From: Fasciolopsis buskii | Lineage: Eukaryota; Platyhelminthes; Trematoda; Plagiorchiida; Fasciolidae | Direction of reading: 5' to 3' | DNA length: 64,000 bases | NCBI GenBank assembly: GCA_008360955.1 | Contig: LUCM01006340.1 | Location: 75,594-139,593 of the forward strand | Shown here: positions 23,791-35,159 of the stretch, one piece after another | How the letters are laid out: every line of letters starts with the position of its first letter | Position numbering within the stretch: the stretch's first letter is position 1 | Position numbers and translations under genes: made by a program | Notes under the pieces: generated by a model | Seen by the model: only the letters and a program-made list of their open reading frames with translations | What the model was told of the DNA's origin: nothing | The model's database searches: none

Positions 23791-23994
23791 ATGAACGGTT
23801 TGGCCTTTTGTCAGCCAGGTTATTACCCGGATGGTATCGGATTTCGAATCATCAGAAATCGAATTCTGCATTCAACCCAAAATGCAATCAATAGACGCCG
23901 ACTCCAGTTGAGCCATATACAGCACAGATTTATTGCTTGCAAGACACCTACTCATGTGCATCAGAGTATTGAATTCTCGCGCAATCTAATTTGA
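23791..23994 (+). CDS. Possible terminal coding exon, unknown protein
   Basis: Two good acceptors lie in the same frame, acgtctttcacag (exon from 23791) and ggccttttgtcag (exon from 23815). From either, the frame is open to TGA at 23992-23994. The peptide includes PGYYPDGIGFRIIRNRILHS and is basic, with several Arg-rich stretches. Both candidate starts enter in phase 0. There is no recognised family and no upstream exon was found. A minus-strand reading of the same bases is less protein-like. Confidence 0.3.
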   Translation: MNGLAFCQPGYYPDGIGFRIIRNRILHSTQNAINRRRLQLSHIQHRFIACKTPTHVHQSIEFSRNLI

Positions 23995-24152
23995 AATATG
24001 ATCGGAACTGATCATGAAATGTGTTGCATTGCAGACATACAACATGCAGCGCAAAGTGTGAGCAATTTAAGTGCACCCTAGTGCCATAGGAACACATGAG
24101 TTCGGCAGCACTATCGATTTTATGAACATCAATCCAATGAGTTATTTACAAA

Positions 24153-24293
24153 ATGAAAATGTCACAAAGCCACGGTGAACCAAAGTTCGCATTGACCGGG
24201 GCAAATAAAAGTTACTTATTACCTGGAACAAGGGAAATTCCGTTAAACGGCCCAATGCTTGTTCCGGCCCGACGGATTGAAAGCCCTCTGGAG
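24153..24293 (+). CDS. Possible first exon of a small two-exon gene
   Basis: The frame begins at ATG 24153 with an in-frame stop a few codons upstream, which favours a true start (or an overlapping second Met two codons later). It is open for 47 codons (for example KSYLLPGTREIPLNGPMLVP) to a good donor ctggag|gtaaat at 24294, leaving phase 0. The next segment, 24445-24567, enters in phase 0, giving a predicted 87-residue protein. No signal peptide or membrane segment is seen, and no family is recognised. Within the intron, ATG at 24369 starts an alternative short exon (MAAKIIELIEKCK) with a strong donor gtaagc, so alternative first exons are possible. Confidence 0.3.
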
Positions 24294-24444
24294 GTAAATA
24301 ATAAACATGAATCATTTGAAGGCATAATAGTAAACGAGATAGAATATATCGATCACTGAACAGTAATCATGGCGGCAAAAATCATAGAATTAATAGAAAA
24401 ATGCAAAGGTAAGCATGTTGTTGAGACGTGAAACGCTTATCTAG

Positions 24445-24567
24445 AATGATTTGAATGGACTCACTGGCACTGAGCAACACGTATCACACCAGGTGAGACA
24501 GATACAGGACGTAATCGATCGAGACAGGCTTGCGGGACTATTCAAAGGAAATCAGGTCTACAAATGA
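24445..24567 (+). CDS. Possible terminal exon of a small two-exon gene
   Basis: After an acceptor ending cgcttatctag (AG at 24443-24444), the frame is open for 40 codons to TGA at 24565-24567. The peptide includes NDLNGLTGTEQHVSHQVRQI followed by QDVIDRDRLAGLFKG, and is hydrophilic with heptad-like spacing in its middle, perhaps a helix. Phase agrees with 24153-24293 across a 151-nt intron. A GT at 24556 could instead be a donor to further exons. Function is unknown. Confidence 0.3.
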   Translation, partial: NDLNGLTGTEQHVSHQVRQIQDVIDRDRLAGLFKGNQVYK

Positions 24568-26370
24568 TACACTCGTAAATGATTGAATCTCAGTCAATTA
24601 TACAATCACTGTCCAACTATGAGTAGTAAAACATACATTGGGAATAAAAGGAATGATTACTTCGGTTAGATGCTAAAGTAACACGAATAAGTTAGTCAGT
24701 CAAAATGACAGGTCTCCCAGCTTTTCTGCACCCAGCATAATTTCCCGTCTATTTTTTGTTTGGGCATTGAATACTATTCTTTGAATTTCGCGTTCACCTT
24801 GGATGTTTAAACTTTGCAACTTCCGACAAATTTATGTGACTTGATCAAGGCATGCCCTTGGAACAACAAGATCTTATCATTTTCTCCCCAAATCCATCAG
24901 TTTAGAGACTGTGAATCATGAAAAACCAGTGGACTAATAGCTCAACAATTTGCCTGAGCATCGCCATAGCTGACGCAGTAGAATGAGATGAGAAAAAAAA
25001 AGAAAAACAAAATGGCGCCAGATGAAGCAAATAATTGCGTCTGGTGGTGCACAGTGTGAAAGTGGAATATCTTGGATACCGATCGATAGCAATCGGCAAA
25101 AGCCTACGGGATTTGAATTCGTGTGACGTCATTCTCCCTGTCCAAATGATTGCAATACGAACATGGACGGTGATAAGGGCTTGGTGAACTTCCACCTCGG
25201 CAGTCTTGTTCCAATTCGACAACAAGGTAAAATTGATTTTTCCACAAATGAACAGCTGAGCCATCCAAACATCTAGGTCTCTTATGACGTTGGAGTATTT
25301 TAAAGCAGGTTGAAGTCTCGCAATTGCCCAAACCGCAAGTGTTGATTTAACAAACAAACCTTTAGGTAAAAATAAATTGGACGTGTATAATATAGGCATA
25401 CGTATACTTTTGTAATTATGTCCTAAGCAAAATACACGAAGAAATGTCTTTCAAAATGTGATTGGTTTAATTAACACTAAAATCTTTTAATCTGCGCAAC
25501 TTTTCTCTGTTAGGATAATAAATATCAGCTTATTCGTCCTCGGCTACCTCGCTATAGTTGAAAAAAATGTCAGCTATTACGGTTTTTATTGGACCATATT
25601 TCAAATAGACAACCTTTTGCACCTTATAGAGATGAGCAGTGTTTGAAGTTGGGAGATGTCAATTCCTATCGGAACACATTCATGCGAGCTTAGTGGTTGT
25701 GCAATCTGAACTTGAAAATAAAACAGGATGACGATAGTGCTCTCTGTCTGACCCATTCATATCCGTTTTTATCTTATTTCGCCGATAAATTCTCCGAAGG
25801 AATGAAACTTGTGGATATTTTCATTGATGTTTGGTAAACTATTTGTATTGTGTCCGATTTCAGTGGAAGAACACTATCCTAGTACGTATTATGCCACGCG
25901 ACAATGTCCGTACCAGCGCCTATGTATTATGTGTTACACTAATTGTATTCCCTCGAACTTGTCTTCCACTGGTCATTAAAACGATTCTACCTAACTGAAG
26001 TTAACCGTTGAAAATGGTAACAGAGTACACGGTAGGCCAGGACAACAAAAGTCAGAGGTTCTCGAATAGAATGATTACTGAACTTTACTATCTATTCCGC
26101 AAAGATCTTAGTCACTGCATTTACACTACCCGTTGATATTTACGGACGTCTGCCTATCAGTATTTAATCGCTGATGACACTCCAAATGGACACATTTTAG
26201 ACTGCCCCTGAATTGCGGAGATGTTTCTTTCTCAAACCTGTTTCCTTTGTGCATTTTGCCGGCAGTGTTTTGCTTCACGATGTAGTCGCCGCGGAACATG
26301 TGCGCAAATTAGTTTTGTTTTTCATTCAGCAATCAACTGTTAAAAATTCAGCTTACCGTGACCTTGATTT

Positions 26371-26598
26371 ATGGTCAGTGCTCATCAACTTCCCAAATGG
26401 ATGGTATTCGAGAACAAACAATCCAATTCAGTTCACATGAAAAACTTTCCAATCATTTACGAATGGGCCGTACATTTTGAATATTCGAAGGAAATGACGA
26501 TTAGACGACGATTATTGCCACGTGCGCTGAAATATCGAGACGAAGTATTCAGCATGCGCATAAATCCACCTATCGGAGCGAAGAAAATCAACGGTCAA
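26371..26598 (+). CDS. Possible coding exon, unknown protein
   Basis: An open stretch of about 76 codons contains NFPIIYEWAVHFEYSKEMTI and RLLPRALKYRDEVFSMRINP, ending at a possible donor caa|gtaatc at 26599. The upstream acceptor (AG near 26376) has a weak pyrimidine tract. Composition is protein-like, with many charged and aromatic residues, but I recognise no family and found no neighbour exon in phase. Confidence 0.25.
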
Positions 26599-28250
26599 GT
26601 AATCAAATCAACATGTCTATAGGCTGCCGAATGGAATCGCGTCTGTCAGACAAAGCTGTGAGTTCTAGATTTGGTCCCACGAATTTGTTGCATAACCGTT
26701 ATATCCGGTGTATGCTCTTCAGTGATCGTCCAAATCAGTCGAGATATGGTAACCGACGCGGACAACATTTTGGGGATGTGAATTGTCCAATCGGGTACGG
26801 TTTAGTTGGCGCGTTCACGTCGCAACAGATCAATTTCCTCTTCAAAATCCGGTAAATGCATCAGTTTTGCGACTTCCCGCATGTCTTCCTGAAGAATGTC
26901 TAGACCAGGCTAGGAAAAAATGTTTTCTTATTTAGATCACTTTAATGGTAACAAGATGATTTTAAAGAAAATCTTTTCACTTATTTATTTGGTAGATTCT
27001 ACTTGGAAATATTTGATATGACTTTGCGGCTTCTTCATTTCCCTAAACAAGAATCATCGTTTCGCGTAAGACAAGTCCAAAATGAGCTTTTTTATTCGAG
27101 GCAGATGCTTGCAATTGTTCAACAACTTTGGCCATTAAATTGGAGGAATGAAGGAGAATAGAATTGGCCATTGGTCACCATCTTTCACGATGTTTGCGCA
27201 AGCGACGAGTTGATATATGCGGCGAATGATTCATCGGCTGTTCACCGATTGGATAGTTTCAAATTCAAACTGGCTTTTGATCATCTGACTGGACGGGTCG
27301 GATAACATCTGTTACTGCCGCTGAACGTATGTTCAAATAATGTGTGCATGCATTTATTTTGAACACTTTCAGATTGCGACGAGCAAACAGAGGTGCAATA
27401 TTTTAACATATTGAATCAGCAATAAAGGGCGCCAGGAAACAGATTTTCAGCCGTTCAATTATCACCAACGTCTAACACTTTAGCATTACTGAACCACTGG
27501 TCACGACTGGGAGATTTTTACATTTTGAGCCCGATGGATTCGACGTCCGGAACAAGATAAACGTTAGGGGCTCGACTCCGAGATAGGCCATTTATTTGGT
27601 TGGTAGACCGAGATTTGGTTTATCACACTTGGTCATTTGAGCTCGCATGATGTCATACAACTCCCGTTATCAGACGCTTGGCGGCCGGCTCTCTTGAATT
27701 AATAAGGCGAGGATTAGATGCTGTGGGATTCAACCGAGTTGCAACCTTTGTACACGAGGTGACTAAAACGATTATTTTTGGACTGACCTAATCGTAAAGT
27801 AGAACTCTTTTGGGCGTGAAAATTATCAGGGGATCTCGAGGTGTTCACTCTTTTTGCTTAAATTTTTTCAAAATTCCAGGTATTTTCAGGATGGATTTCA
27901 CTTTGAAAACATTGAGACAGTATTTCGATATATCCTTATGTTTGTGAAACGTGAGTTCTGTCCATCTTTCCAACACTTTGATTATTGATACCCATTCAGG
28001 CAAAAAATTCTATTGCAACCCCGGTTCTTCCTTGATATCATCAACCTATTGGCAACGGGTCGGGCTGAGCAAGTCTGACAAACAGATTTTGGCCCTAGTT
28101 TGTATCTTTTTTCGATCTCGTCCGGGTTCTAACCAATTCCTGGACGTAAGTTGCCCATTAGATGACAGAAGTCAGAATCGTAATATTGCTCGATTCAGGT
28201 CCAGGACAATTTGGGTTAAATCTTATCCTAGTGTAATTTTGTTCATTAAA

Positions 28251-28883
28251 TTAATTTTGTAATTTGACAACAAATTTCACTGAATTAGTACATCTGACTA
28301 CATTGTCAAAGTTTGAAAAAAAACGATTATCACCGGAAGTCACTTCCACCGATATGAAGTTACGCCGAATGAACAATTTGTTTTCATCTACTCTCAAGCC
28401 AGCCAATTGCTCACCAATCAAACTTCCGGTAAGAGACAAATTTGAAATGGTGGATCTCCGGTTGGAGCCACATAGCAACCGGATATTGATGACTTCGCCT
28501 GTCCAGGAGTATTTACGCTCGAATGTACCACTTGAAAAAAAGCCGTTCGGTAATTTGTTACCCAATGCAGAAGACCCGGTTGTCGTTGTGTCGACCGACA
28601 TTTATTTTTGAAAGCCTCTTGTCACGAAGCAACTCAAATGCATCTGTTCATACTCAATAAATGTTCCGTAGTCAGAATATGAAGCCGTTTTCGGCTGGTT
28701 TGGTGACGGTGTTCTTGGGAAGGACAGATCACGAAACACCTTCCAAAGTCGAATTCCGTAAGAGCTATCGTATTCAGATAGTCCCATGTAAAGACCGCGT
28801 AAATCGGTTTGGGAAAACACATCCAGACCTCCAATGTTATAGGTACTCACAAACGAGAAGAATGAGAATTTCTCACATTTCAC
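28251..28883. other. Region open on both strands, coding direction unresolved
   Basis: On the minus strand one frame is open across 28883-28251 except for a single stop at 28602-28604. It reads GLDVFSQTDLRGLYMGLSEY before the stop and RRSTISNLSLTGSLIGEQLA after it. On the plus strand, 28264-28611 is also open for 115 codons. The codon positions of the two strands are aligned so that third bases pair, which makes both look coding if one is. A plus-strand segment at about 28671-28758 (EYEAVFGWFGDGVLGKDRS) even has an acceptor and a gtaaga donor. I cannot choose, and a decayed gene is also possible. Confidence 0.3.
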
Positions 28884-28999
28884 TGGCCCATCTGTGTCCC
28901 GAGAACGATACTTCCGCCTTTCTATATTTGTAATTAACTTGCCGGTAAATACAATTTATTGTCATTTTCCATTTTCGTGTTTTTATTTCTATCCACAGA

Positions 29000-29145
29000 T
29001 GCTCAAACCAGGGTCAGATATATTCCATGAGCTGTGCGCTCACAGAATATATGCGCGGTCTGGCTCTCATCCTCTTCAGCCAAATCGGACGGATATGTAC
29101 ACACAGCATATAGGCTGGTTTGCTCAGCATGATCTAAAACAACAG
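29000..29145 (+). CDS. Possible coding exon, unknown protein
   Basis: A strong acceptor (tttttatttctatccacag) and a good donor (caacag|gtaaaa) bound about 146 bases that are open in one plus frame, including MLKPGSDIFHELCAHRIYAR. The minus strand of the same bases reads equally well (SDLAEEDESQTAHIFCERTA) after the acceptor accctgttgttttag. The direction is therefore uncertain. No domain is recognised in either reading. Confidence 0.27.
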
Positions 29146-30167
29146 GGTAAAATAACCGACACCTGCACGTATTTATGGATAAATGCGATAGTACAAAGCT
29201 CATATAGTTCTATAATGCTGTACGGTTTCTTATCAGAGCTCACTAAAATCAACACAGTTCCGGAGGGAGACGTGAAATGGCAGTTGTTTTGCAAGAATAT
29301 ATTGTACAAATCAACCGGAACTTGTCTACCGAAAGCACAACGTACCTAATCGATATCAGTTGTAACGTTCGAGGTCGTACATCATATCACACACGATTAG
29401 ACCATTCGAATGTCGATGCAAACTTGTCTACATCGGTGTGAACAGAAATTACGCAATCGGAGTTAGAAACACTATCCCAGCTGGGGTTGGCTCACCGCAT
29501 CCGAGCTCTCTCCATCCTGATCCTAGTACGTCTAAAACCAATGACCGACCAAATGATTAGTAATAGCTCAACGCTTCCTGATTGCGTGATATCAACTTGG
29601 CAAGAGAAAACCGCTTCGAACTTACTGCTTAGATAGACTAATGCGATAGTAATTACACAAATGTATGCCACCCGCAAGTACACAGAATGCAATGTACGCG
29701 CATCATGGTTGCTATGGTGAAATGCACAAATTCTTCAATTTACTGTCATTACTTTGTTCACGCATAAACTGGGACATTAACAGTGAACAAATGCAGTGAC
29801 GTCTTTTCACGCACATGAATCCAGCCAATTCGCTAGTTCAAATTTTTTCGTTGGAAGTCAACCGTCGAACTATTTTGACCGATTAACAATACAAATTCGA
29901 AAAAACAAAAAAAAAACAAACGCATCAGTATGTATCACACTTTTTTCTAGTGTGTTTCGTTTGTTGAAAGAAATAACTCGGATACGAAAATAGAATCAAA
30001 TATATCACAATCTCCTTTTTCTCCATTGCATTATTAACTTAGCATCGGGAAACGATTTATTTGATCGTATCAGTTCTGCAAATGTTTCATACTGATTAAT
30101 GAGGACGATAAAAAAAACACGAGGAAAATAGTTTGTACATGTTGGTAATAGGAGATTGAATGTTTTG

Positions 30168-30359
30168 ATGAAATAATTCACCATGTGATATTATCACTCA
30201 ACTCACCATAAAGAAACCATTGAAGCACTGTATAGCTGTTTCATCCAGCTTGCTAGGAATCATCAGCAGTGCATATCGACCGCGCCCGAACTGGGACGCG
30301 AACCCGAACAAGGACGAACGATTCTGAGTCGAACGCCTTAGCCATTACGGTACCGGGCA
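30168..30359 (-). repeat. S1 tRNA-like SINE, best full-length copy
   Basis: The reference copy of S1, about 190 bp. On the minus strand it has the A-box ccgtaatggctaagg, B-box ggttcgcgtccc, the head end agttcgggcgcgg, the link gatatgcactgctgatgatt, and a tail with gatgaaacagctatacagtg and gcgaattatt-like bases (tggtgaattatt). The first 102 bases are about 96% identical to 9779-9880. Boxes and spacing are tRNA-like, so an internal RNA polymerase III promoter is expected. A partial inverted copy of its head abuts it at 30362. Confidence 0.75.
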
Positions 30360-30386
30360 GGCGTAATGGCTAAGGCGTTCGACTCA
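30325..30386. repeat. Perfect 25-bp inverted repeat at S1 head
   Basis: Arms 30325-30349 and 30362-30386 are perfect reverse complements of each other, separated by 12 bases. Each arm contains the S1 A-box region (taatggctaaggcgttcgac on the plus strand of the right arm). The right arm is an isolated fragment of S1 in plus orientation. The DNA or an RNA across it could form a stable hairpin. Confidence 0.85.
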
Positions 30387-30399
30387 AAATAGTTTGTGT

Positions 30400-32840
30400 C
30401 AAATAACTAATACGAACAGTTGTATACGACTGGCAATTTTGCACAAGGTTTCCGTATTGGTTTCTCACTTCTTTTGATTTATTGCTCCTGGTTACAAAAT
30501 CAATCAACAAGTAATAAATACTATTGTGTTAGAAATTCATTCCAAGCCTACGCGTAATTCACTAGCCAGCCAGGATCTGAGTGATACAGAAGACAAAAAA
30601 TAAATAAATAAATCGCCTAGGTGCATAACGATCGAGGTTTTTTCACCGCTAATTATGTTCACATAGGACGCAATAATTTAAAGTTTTGCAAAGATGAGAT
30701 AAATACAGCCTTCTATTTATCATTTAATAGGCAGAAAATAAATAGTGCAGAATGCTGACTAGAAATATGTGATTATTTTGTATTAGCCAGTATGGAACAT
30801 ACAAGCATATAGTACTAATCTTACTGATCCCTGATTGTCTACTTCTTGACGCTCACGTGATCTACCGGACGTTTTTTTTTGGTCACTCAGATACTAACTT
30901 ATACGACAGTTTTATTTTTAGGCTAGAAATCTCCATCCTTGGCAAATGGAAAATGCAATCTGCCTACGGGGCTGCTAGTGTTCCCTGCGCTATCCGTGTT
31001 GCGAATTCTGTGGTGAATCAATAAGGTCAATGTCAATTTAAAAAAGACAGTTTTGTAATTCGAAAGTCCTCGAAAAAATTGTTCCCCTTGGAGATTGGGA
31101 TAGCCGGATTGCTTGATCGGAAACATTGGATTAAGATCAGCCAGGAAGTCGTGCGTTTGTACGAGCGCTCCGTATGCGCACGCCTGTGATCTGCACGACT
31201 GTGTGCGTCTGTGATTGACAGTCGCGTTCATTGTGTGTGGAAATGTGTGATATAATTCATTAGGCTTGTTCATCCGAGTATGACAGCATGATCATTGGTT
31301 ACCCTTGCATATCACTCATCATAGTTGAATTCAAAAATACTGCAATCTAGTGCAACCGTTTTTATTTCCTCTCATGAAATAGACCGCAACATCAATGAAA
31401 TCAGATTGGAAAAAAACGGTTTATGCACTTGTGTCTAGGATTACTGTAATGCGTGCAACATCATATTCACTCTGGATGTTTGAATTCTGAAATTAAGGAC
31501 ATCCCGGACAGGCAAGCAATATATCACGTGACTGGGTGAAAGGGCTTGGGCGCAAATCATCGGTTGTGTGGGTTTGTAGTTTCAACTTGACGTGTGGTGC
31601 GAATTCACGCACTGGGCTAAAACGACGTGGTAACTTTTTCTCTACGATACGATACAATGCTGTTACTATCATCATCAAATCACTTATGAAACCGTAAGTA
31701 AGGATCACGCAACACGCTTATGCCAAGAATCATATGTTTATCTATGCATACTACACAGGTGTAAGGACAAATGTATCATTTCCTGTTTGAACAGTGTGCC
31801 TCAAACCGGAAAATTAAACTTTCGCACTGGGTGGAAATTTCAAAATTTTAACAAAAATTCCTTGTGACCGGAACTCACTGACCTATACGTTGTTGGAGCT
31901 CTCCGCGGTTCACTTGAATTACCCGGACAAATCAACCAAGGTCACTGAAGTTTTTTATCGGTTACCGCTGTCGTACAATCGACTCACTTGTCCTCGTTTA
32001 ACTATCACAAGTTCGAAACCAATTGGGATGCAAAGTGAATACGGACTTTCGTTCTACCGGGAAGGACACATGACAAGGAAAAAATTTCAGAGTAAAAATG
32101 TTTTGATACGGAAATTCGGAGTCAACATTATTGTAATATAACGTAAACTTTTAAGATGCACGCATGAATCAAAGTTTCGCGCCAAGTGGGGATAGCTGAT
32201 CCAATGGACTGGATTGTTGTTCGCTACTAAATGATCGATCCGGGTAATGTGAGAACTTTACGCCCGGGATTAGGAATCTTGAGCCGTGATTTTATCACCA
32301 TCAAATTGCAGTCAGAGGGTATTGGGGCCAATCTAAACGTTTCATGCTATTGCACTGCCAGCATAAATGGCTTTTAGACGGTCCCGCTTATACCACGAGA
32401 CATTTAGTGATGCCAAACAACTTATCATGGTAAACGAGTCACGTAATATAACTCTAAGAATATTCTTCAGTAAAGGAAGTTCTGTTCTGTTGATGTACGG
32501 TTTTAACAAGATTAACGATTATAAGGGCTAATAGTCGTGAAAACGCATAGCGGTATACGACGGGTAGTGTAGACAGTAGTTTTTAGCTGTTCTAAATTTG
32601 ATTTGCTTAGCAAACGAGAAAGCAGGTGACAGATTCCTTTATTTTACTCAATGCACACTAAGTTGAATAGCGGATAATTTGCCGGTAGGCTCGAAGCTAA
32701 CCACCCCTTGGGTGGAGATCACTAGGTTTGAATTGTTACTGTGGGACGGTTGAGGCAGCGTCGTAGCAAATGCCTGACTGCTTCCCAGTACAACGTGTGT
32801 CACTTGAAGAAAAAATAACAACAAGAAACAATAATAATAA
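30400..32840. other. No confident feature
   Basis: There is a short AAAT-rich tract at about 30594-30613. A 116-codon minus frame at 30923-31273 and a plus frame at 31890-32141 look moderately protein-like but have no motif or splice support. Otherwise nothing. Confidence 0.45.
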
Positions 32841-32845
32841 CAAGA

Positions 32846-32999
32846 CTGGCCATGTCCAAACGGATCAGGTCGTGCCGTTTGGAGGTGAAGGTCGCTGGTT
32901 CGAATCGCCCCACCGCAGGTCAACTTCCTCACTTGGCAGCCCTATGCTGGCCGCTACCCCTTCCTAAAATGACGTATATTGTCAGTCAGTTAGTAAGAA
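32846..32999 (+). repeat. S2 tRNA-like SINE copy
   Basis: Plus-strand copy with A-box-like ggccatgtccaaacggatca, B-box ggttcgaatcgcccc, then accgcaggtcaacttcc and cttggcagccctatgctggc, and the 3' part ttcctaaaatgacg followed by gtcagttagtaag. It aligns in order with 52346-52502 and, inverted, with 13748-13894. Overlapping short frames on both strands are artefacts. Confidence 0.68.
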
Positions 33000-33344
33000 A
33001 AGCAACAGATCAAGGAATATACTACTGTTGCGACTACTAACAATTGTCCACAATCTGAAAATATTATTATACCTTCTACTGGATTACATCTACAACAACT
33101 ATGCATGTATAGTTCGGGGAATCGCCATGTGCGTATTATTACTAATTATTATTACTAATATATGCGGACGGTCCTAGCAACTGCGAGGTACAACTAAGTG
33201 GTAGCAAATATTAGGCATTTGCAAGTATCTGTTATTTATCATCGGAATTTCATTTTAATCGTTAAGAGCGCAGGTGGATGATAAGTCCATTTAAGAATCA
33301 CATGATAATTCGTCAGAGGATTTTCGTCGGACAGGTAGGCTACC

Positions 33345-33450
33345 TTTCATAAACGAGGCGGAAGAATACCGGATACGCATACCTGAAGGGCGTCAATAAG
33401 CGCCAAATCGATCATGTGCTTCCGGGGAAATTTTGTTCATCCATCCGTAT
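33345..33450 (+). repeat. S3 repeat fragment, diverged
   Basis: The order gaataccggatacgcatacc, tgaagggcgtcaataagcgc, gtgcttccggggaaattttg matches the right-hand half of S3 at 54945-55030. It is more diverged than the others and has no adjacent (AT)n. Confidence 0.5.
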
Positions 33451-34529
33451 GCGAAACATACTTCTGAGAAGAAAAATCAATAATTTATGTCATTTTGTTT
33501 TTTGTTTGTCCGCCTCAGTAGCATCAAATAGGCTGAAAGCAAACTCGTCTAGACATGAAAAAATAATGTTACAGGAGTAAGAAAGTTGTAAAAGCGTCGC
33601 TTGTTCGACTCGAACATACGTTTGATTGAATATTTTGACCACGACTATGCCTGAATTTAGAGATTTAAGTTGATTTCAAATAAGAGGAATATTTTACATT
33701 CATTGGGGGATTACTAACAACATTTGGTCAAGAAGTGGGTAAGTTTCTGGCAAAAGAAGTCGTGATTGACTCCGGTATCAACGTCGTTCGAGTAAACTTC
33801 CTTAGTCGCTTAAATCGTCGTCATAACAGTGAAGCAAGGACCGGGAACAGTAGAACATTCTCGAAGCAGTGTAAGGTATGACAAAGACGGTAAGAACTTT
33901 ATAAAATTTGAAGGTTACGGTAAACTCCTGCGGCATGTTAAGCTAACCGAAACCCACTAATTATAATGGCAGCACGTTTTCGGAATAGCGTCCAAAATTT
34001 TGCAACCACTTGTCACCACAGAAAGACACACATAGCCAAAGGCTTCAATTGTCAGCTGATATTGACTATAGATTAACGGCGCAATAAAATGGTTTGAAAT
34101 TATCGCACCTTTTAATTCGTCGATCGGTCAATTTTGGAGATGGATGCACAAAAATTGTTGACACGGGAACCACTTTCAAAAGGGCTATTTTTTAATGAAA
34201 AATCTTCGAAATACTTGTCCACTTTCTTAATTCGACCACGTTGTTTGCCCTGAAGAAATATTTATACTGGCCAAATAAGAAATTATAAAAGTTAGGAGAA
34301 ATGTTTTGCTGTAGTAACTGTGATATTCCCGGAATTCCAAGAAAATGGTAAGTTTTTCAAAATAAGTTCTATTAAAATTTATCACACATGGCATATCGAA
34401 CAATTTGTGTGAAAGCGCCCTCGAATCAAGCATCTGGTTGATACGGAAGTATACTACTGCGTGAATACTCATTATGTCTTAAGTATGTTTTAATACCTTG
34501 GCATGGAAAATCAGTGAACTCCTGGCACA

Positions 34530-34701
34530 GTCAAGTTTCGTGTTTCCGCATGCTCGAAATGGCCAAAGTAACCTGAAATTTCAAAAGACACCGGCAGGCC
34601 CATCGCTCATCCGCGTTTATCGCTGGTACTTGGATAACAGTGCACACATCGAACTGCCCGTGGTTAGTCATAGTTTAGGCAAACACACTGTGGCTGGTGA
34701 G
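34530..34701 (+). CDS. Possible coding exon, unknown protein
   Basis: Between an acceptor-like cctggcacag and a donor gag|gtaata at 34702, the plus strand is open for about 57 codons. It includes SLIRVYRWYLDNSAHIELPV and SHSLGKHTVAGE. The sequence looks like a beta-rich extracellular segment but matches no family I can name. The acceptor is weak. Confidence 0.2.
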
Positions 34702-34848
34702 GTAATATCGGTTGAATTTGTATCACATTTGGTTTTTTCCTAAAAAGAGGATTATGAAACGAAGCATTCCGCTTTTGAAATTGTTGCACCATGGGCGAAA
34801 CGTTTGCATTCGATGGTTGCTACATATGTTTCGCTGAGGTCTCCACAG

Positions 34849-34867
34849 ATATATATATATATATATA
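34849..34867. repeat. (AT)n microsatellite
   Basis: A 19-base AT tract followed by acatgcat. Confidence 0.9.
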
Positions 34868-35159
34868 CATGCATTTATAGGTAAACATTAAATCTATATG
34901 TTCTTGAATACTTATGACCTAATATAATAGGCCCGACATAACGAGTTACTAAAGGTCCCATCTTTAGTATTTGGCGGAAAACAATAAAGCTCCAGAGCGA
35001 CATGCCGTCGGCATCGGCGTTTCGTGGAAGGCAGATGTACCAGAAACCCAGCGGCTACCCAGTTTTGGTCACAGTCTTTCGATCTCAACCGAGACTCATC
35101 TCCAGGCCGTTAGAAGCAATCAAATGAAATTTATCCATGATAAAATGAGGCATCGTTGA

